From assembly GCF_008923205.2 (NCBI RefSeq), contig NZ_WBMS02000058.1, forward strand, positions 1 through 60,761: 60,761 nt of DNA. Reading direction: 5' to 3'. The notes below the pieces were generated by a model, which was not told the origin of the DNA, did not search any database, and was given only the letters and a program-made list of their open reading frames with translations. Made by a program: the position numbers and the translations under genes. The stretch is from Actinomadura physcomitrii. Lineage in GTDB: Bacteria > Actinomycetota > Actinomycetes > Streptosporangiales > Streptosporangiaceae. Positions 60,054 through 60,761 of the stretch are shown piece by piece; positions within the stretch are counted from its first letter, which is position 1, and each line of letters opens with the position of its first letter.

Positions 60054-60358
60054 TCACCCGCCGGCACGCCGGTAACTCCCACCGCGCGGGTGACTCCGGC
60101 TCTCCATCCGGTCCTTGTCCTCGTGCTCCCAGGTCGGCGTGAAGACCGCGCCGAGCACGATGGGGATTCCTCGGCGATCAGGCCGTCGATGATGTCCAGC
60201 GCCTCGTTCAGGCTGCTCGCGACGTGGACGCCCGGCCTGCCGACCAGCGCTTTGGCCCACATGTTCGCGCTGACCACCAGATCGGTCAGGATGACGGGAC
60301 GGCCGTGCTCGACCGCCATCCGGGCCTGCGAGCTTGTAACTTCAGGAGAGATACCCCC
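60054..60358 (-). pseudogene. Frameshifted remnant of a DprA/SLOG-like protein
   Basis: The minus strand encodes SSQARMAVEHGRPVILTD, then VVSANMWAKALVGRPGVHVA and LNEALDIIDGLIAEE, resembling the C-terminal part of small DprA/Smf-type (SLOG) Rossmann proteins. At about 60165-60170 the frame changes, and IPIVLGAVFTPTWEHEDKD continues in another frame to the stop at 60054-60056. The N-terminal half is missing; the sequence turns into a transposase tail on the other strand near 60345-60360. The family assignment is tentative. Confidence 0.5.
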
Positions 60359-60590
60359 GACGTGGTCGCGATCTTCCCAGACCGGGCCGCGATCGTCCGC
60401 CTGGTCGGCGCGGTGCTGATGGAACAGACAGACGAGTGGACCGAGGCCCGCCGCTACATGGGCCTGGAGTTCCTGGCCAAAGCCCGCCTTCGAGTAGTCG
60501 AGGGCAACACACCCGACCCCGAGATCGACCAGCGAGAAACTCGCTCAACCTGCAGAAACAGGATCACGGAAGATCAACCCGTACACCACT
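60359..60590 (+). mobile_element. 3' end of an IS256-family transposase gene and its flank
   Basis: The frame from 60359 reads VVAIFPDRAAIVRLVGAVLM then EQTDEWTEARRYMGLEFLAKARL, the well-conserved C-terminus of IS256 (mutator-type) transposases. The DDE catalytic domain is absent. No stop closes the frame at the expected place. The stretch GTACACCACTCCAGTGGACG (60570-60589) may be part of the element's right end. This is a dead fragment. Confidence 0.7.
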
Positions 60591-60670
60591 CCAGTGGACG
60601 TGACCTCTTCAAGAGGGTGTTGCTTGATTGGCGGGAGGGGTGTTCGGGTGGTGGGGTGGCGCTTGCGTAC

Positions 60671-60758
60671 GGGGCCGCCCCTCCAAAGTCAAGGGCGCCT
60701 TCGGCGTCGCTTCGCGATGGACTTCGTCCACCCTTGACTTTGGAGCCTCTGCGGCCCC
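60671..60758. repeat. Long hairpin with CTTCG-rich loop at the window edge
   Basis: CTCCAAAGTCAAGGG (60681-60695) and CCCTTGACTTTGGAG (60731-60745) are perfect inverted repeats of 15 bases; beyond a small bulge GGGGCCGC (60671-60678) pairs with GCGGCCCC (60751-60758). The 35-base loop contains CTTCG three times. It may be a terminator of a gene beyond the edge or a small repetitive element. Confidence 0.7.
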
Positions 60759-60761
60759 TGG

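Overview
The window is very GC-rich and carries an actinobacterial gene set: a PknG/GlnX/GlnH signalling operon, a four-TM holin-like protein, an NrtR-type NUDIX protein, an HxlR regulator, a DUF3151 gene near purA, and many promoters whose -10 box lies only 6-9 bases before the start codon. The overall character suggests a filamentous actinomycete, perhaps of the Actinomadura/Thermomonosporaceae type. That placement is inference. I saw no rRNA, tRNA or CRISPR array.

Layout. 1-5.9 kb: the tail of an unknown gene, a small membrane protein, a very long coiled-coil protein, and two overlapping CNNM/CBS membrane proteins. 6.2-15.5 kb: the centrepiece, a tightly packed operon of seven genes (helical protein, PknG-like kinase, PP2C phosphatase, vWA protein, FHA protein, GlnX-like membrane sensor, GlnH-like solute-binding lipoprotein). 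Several genes overlap by ATGA. It looks like an extracellular amino-acid sensor wired to a soluble Ser/Thr kinase, with its own phosphatase and phosphopeptide reader. 15.5-22.7 kb: STAS protein, acyltransferase, a deletion scar joining two gene tails, a lipoprotein, an NfeD/flotillin pair, an NrtR-like NUDIX gene, a suspect poly-G/poly-C tract, a DUF6401-like gene and a HisC/Pat aminotransferase. 22.8-31.4 kb: a secreted protein, a MarR regulator with a clear operator before an FAD oxidoreductase, a GGDEF-like/winged-helix regulator, MurA, a Suppressor-of-fused-domain protein and a MOSC protein.

31.4-44.7 kb is mostly housekeeping: purB, purD, corA with a strong candidate leader peptide, an Rpn/PD-(D/E)XK-like protein with a suspicious start, GDPD, purA, DUF3151, a helix-hairpin-helix protein, GNAT and HxlR genes that share an upstream motif, fbaA, DedA, a RodZ-C-like protein, pyrE and a degenerate alpha/beta hydrolase. 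44.7-54.5 kb: MFS exporter, secreted hydrolase, PaaX-type regulator, TPR protein, NYN nuclease-like protein, a sigma factor fused to its own zinc finger and membrane anchor, and a PhoD-type phosphatase.

54.5-60.8 kb is accessory and eroded: an epimerase whose promoter carries a TetR-like operator next to a TetR remnant, a 5'-truncated SDR, an SMI1/KNR4 protein, a frameshifted DUF4331 remnant, a DUF4097-DrrA-DrrB ABC operon behind a cluster of GTTGC/GCAAC motifs, a DprA-like remnant, the 3' end of an IS256-type transposase and a long hairpin at the edge. Three scars share one geometry: a minus-strand gene tail joined to a plus-strand gene tail, both 5' ends missing.
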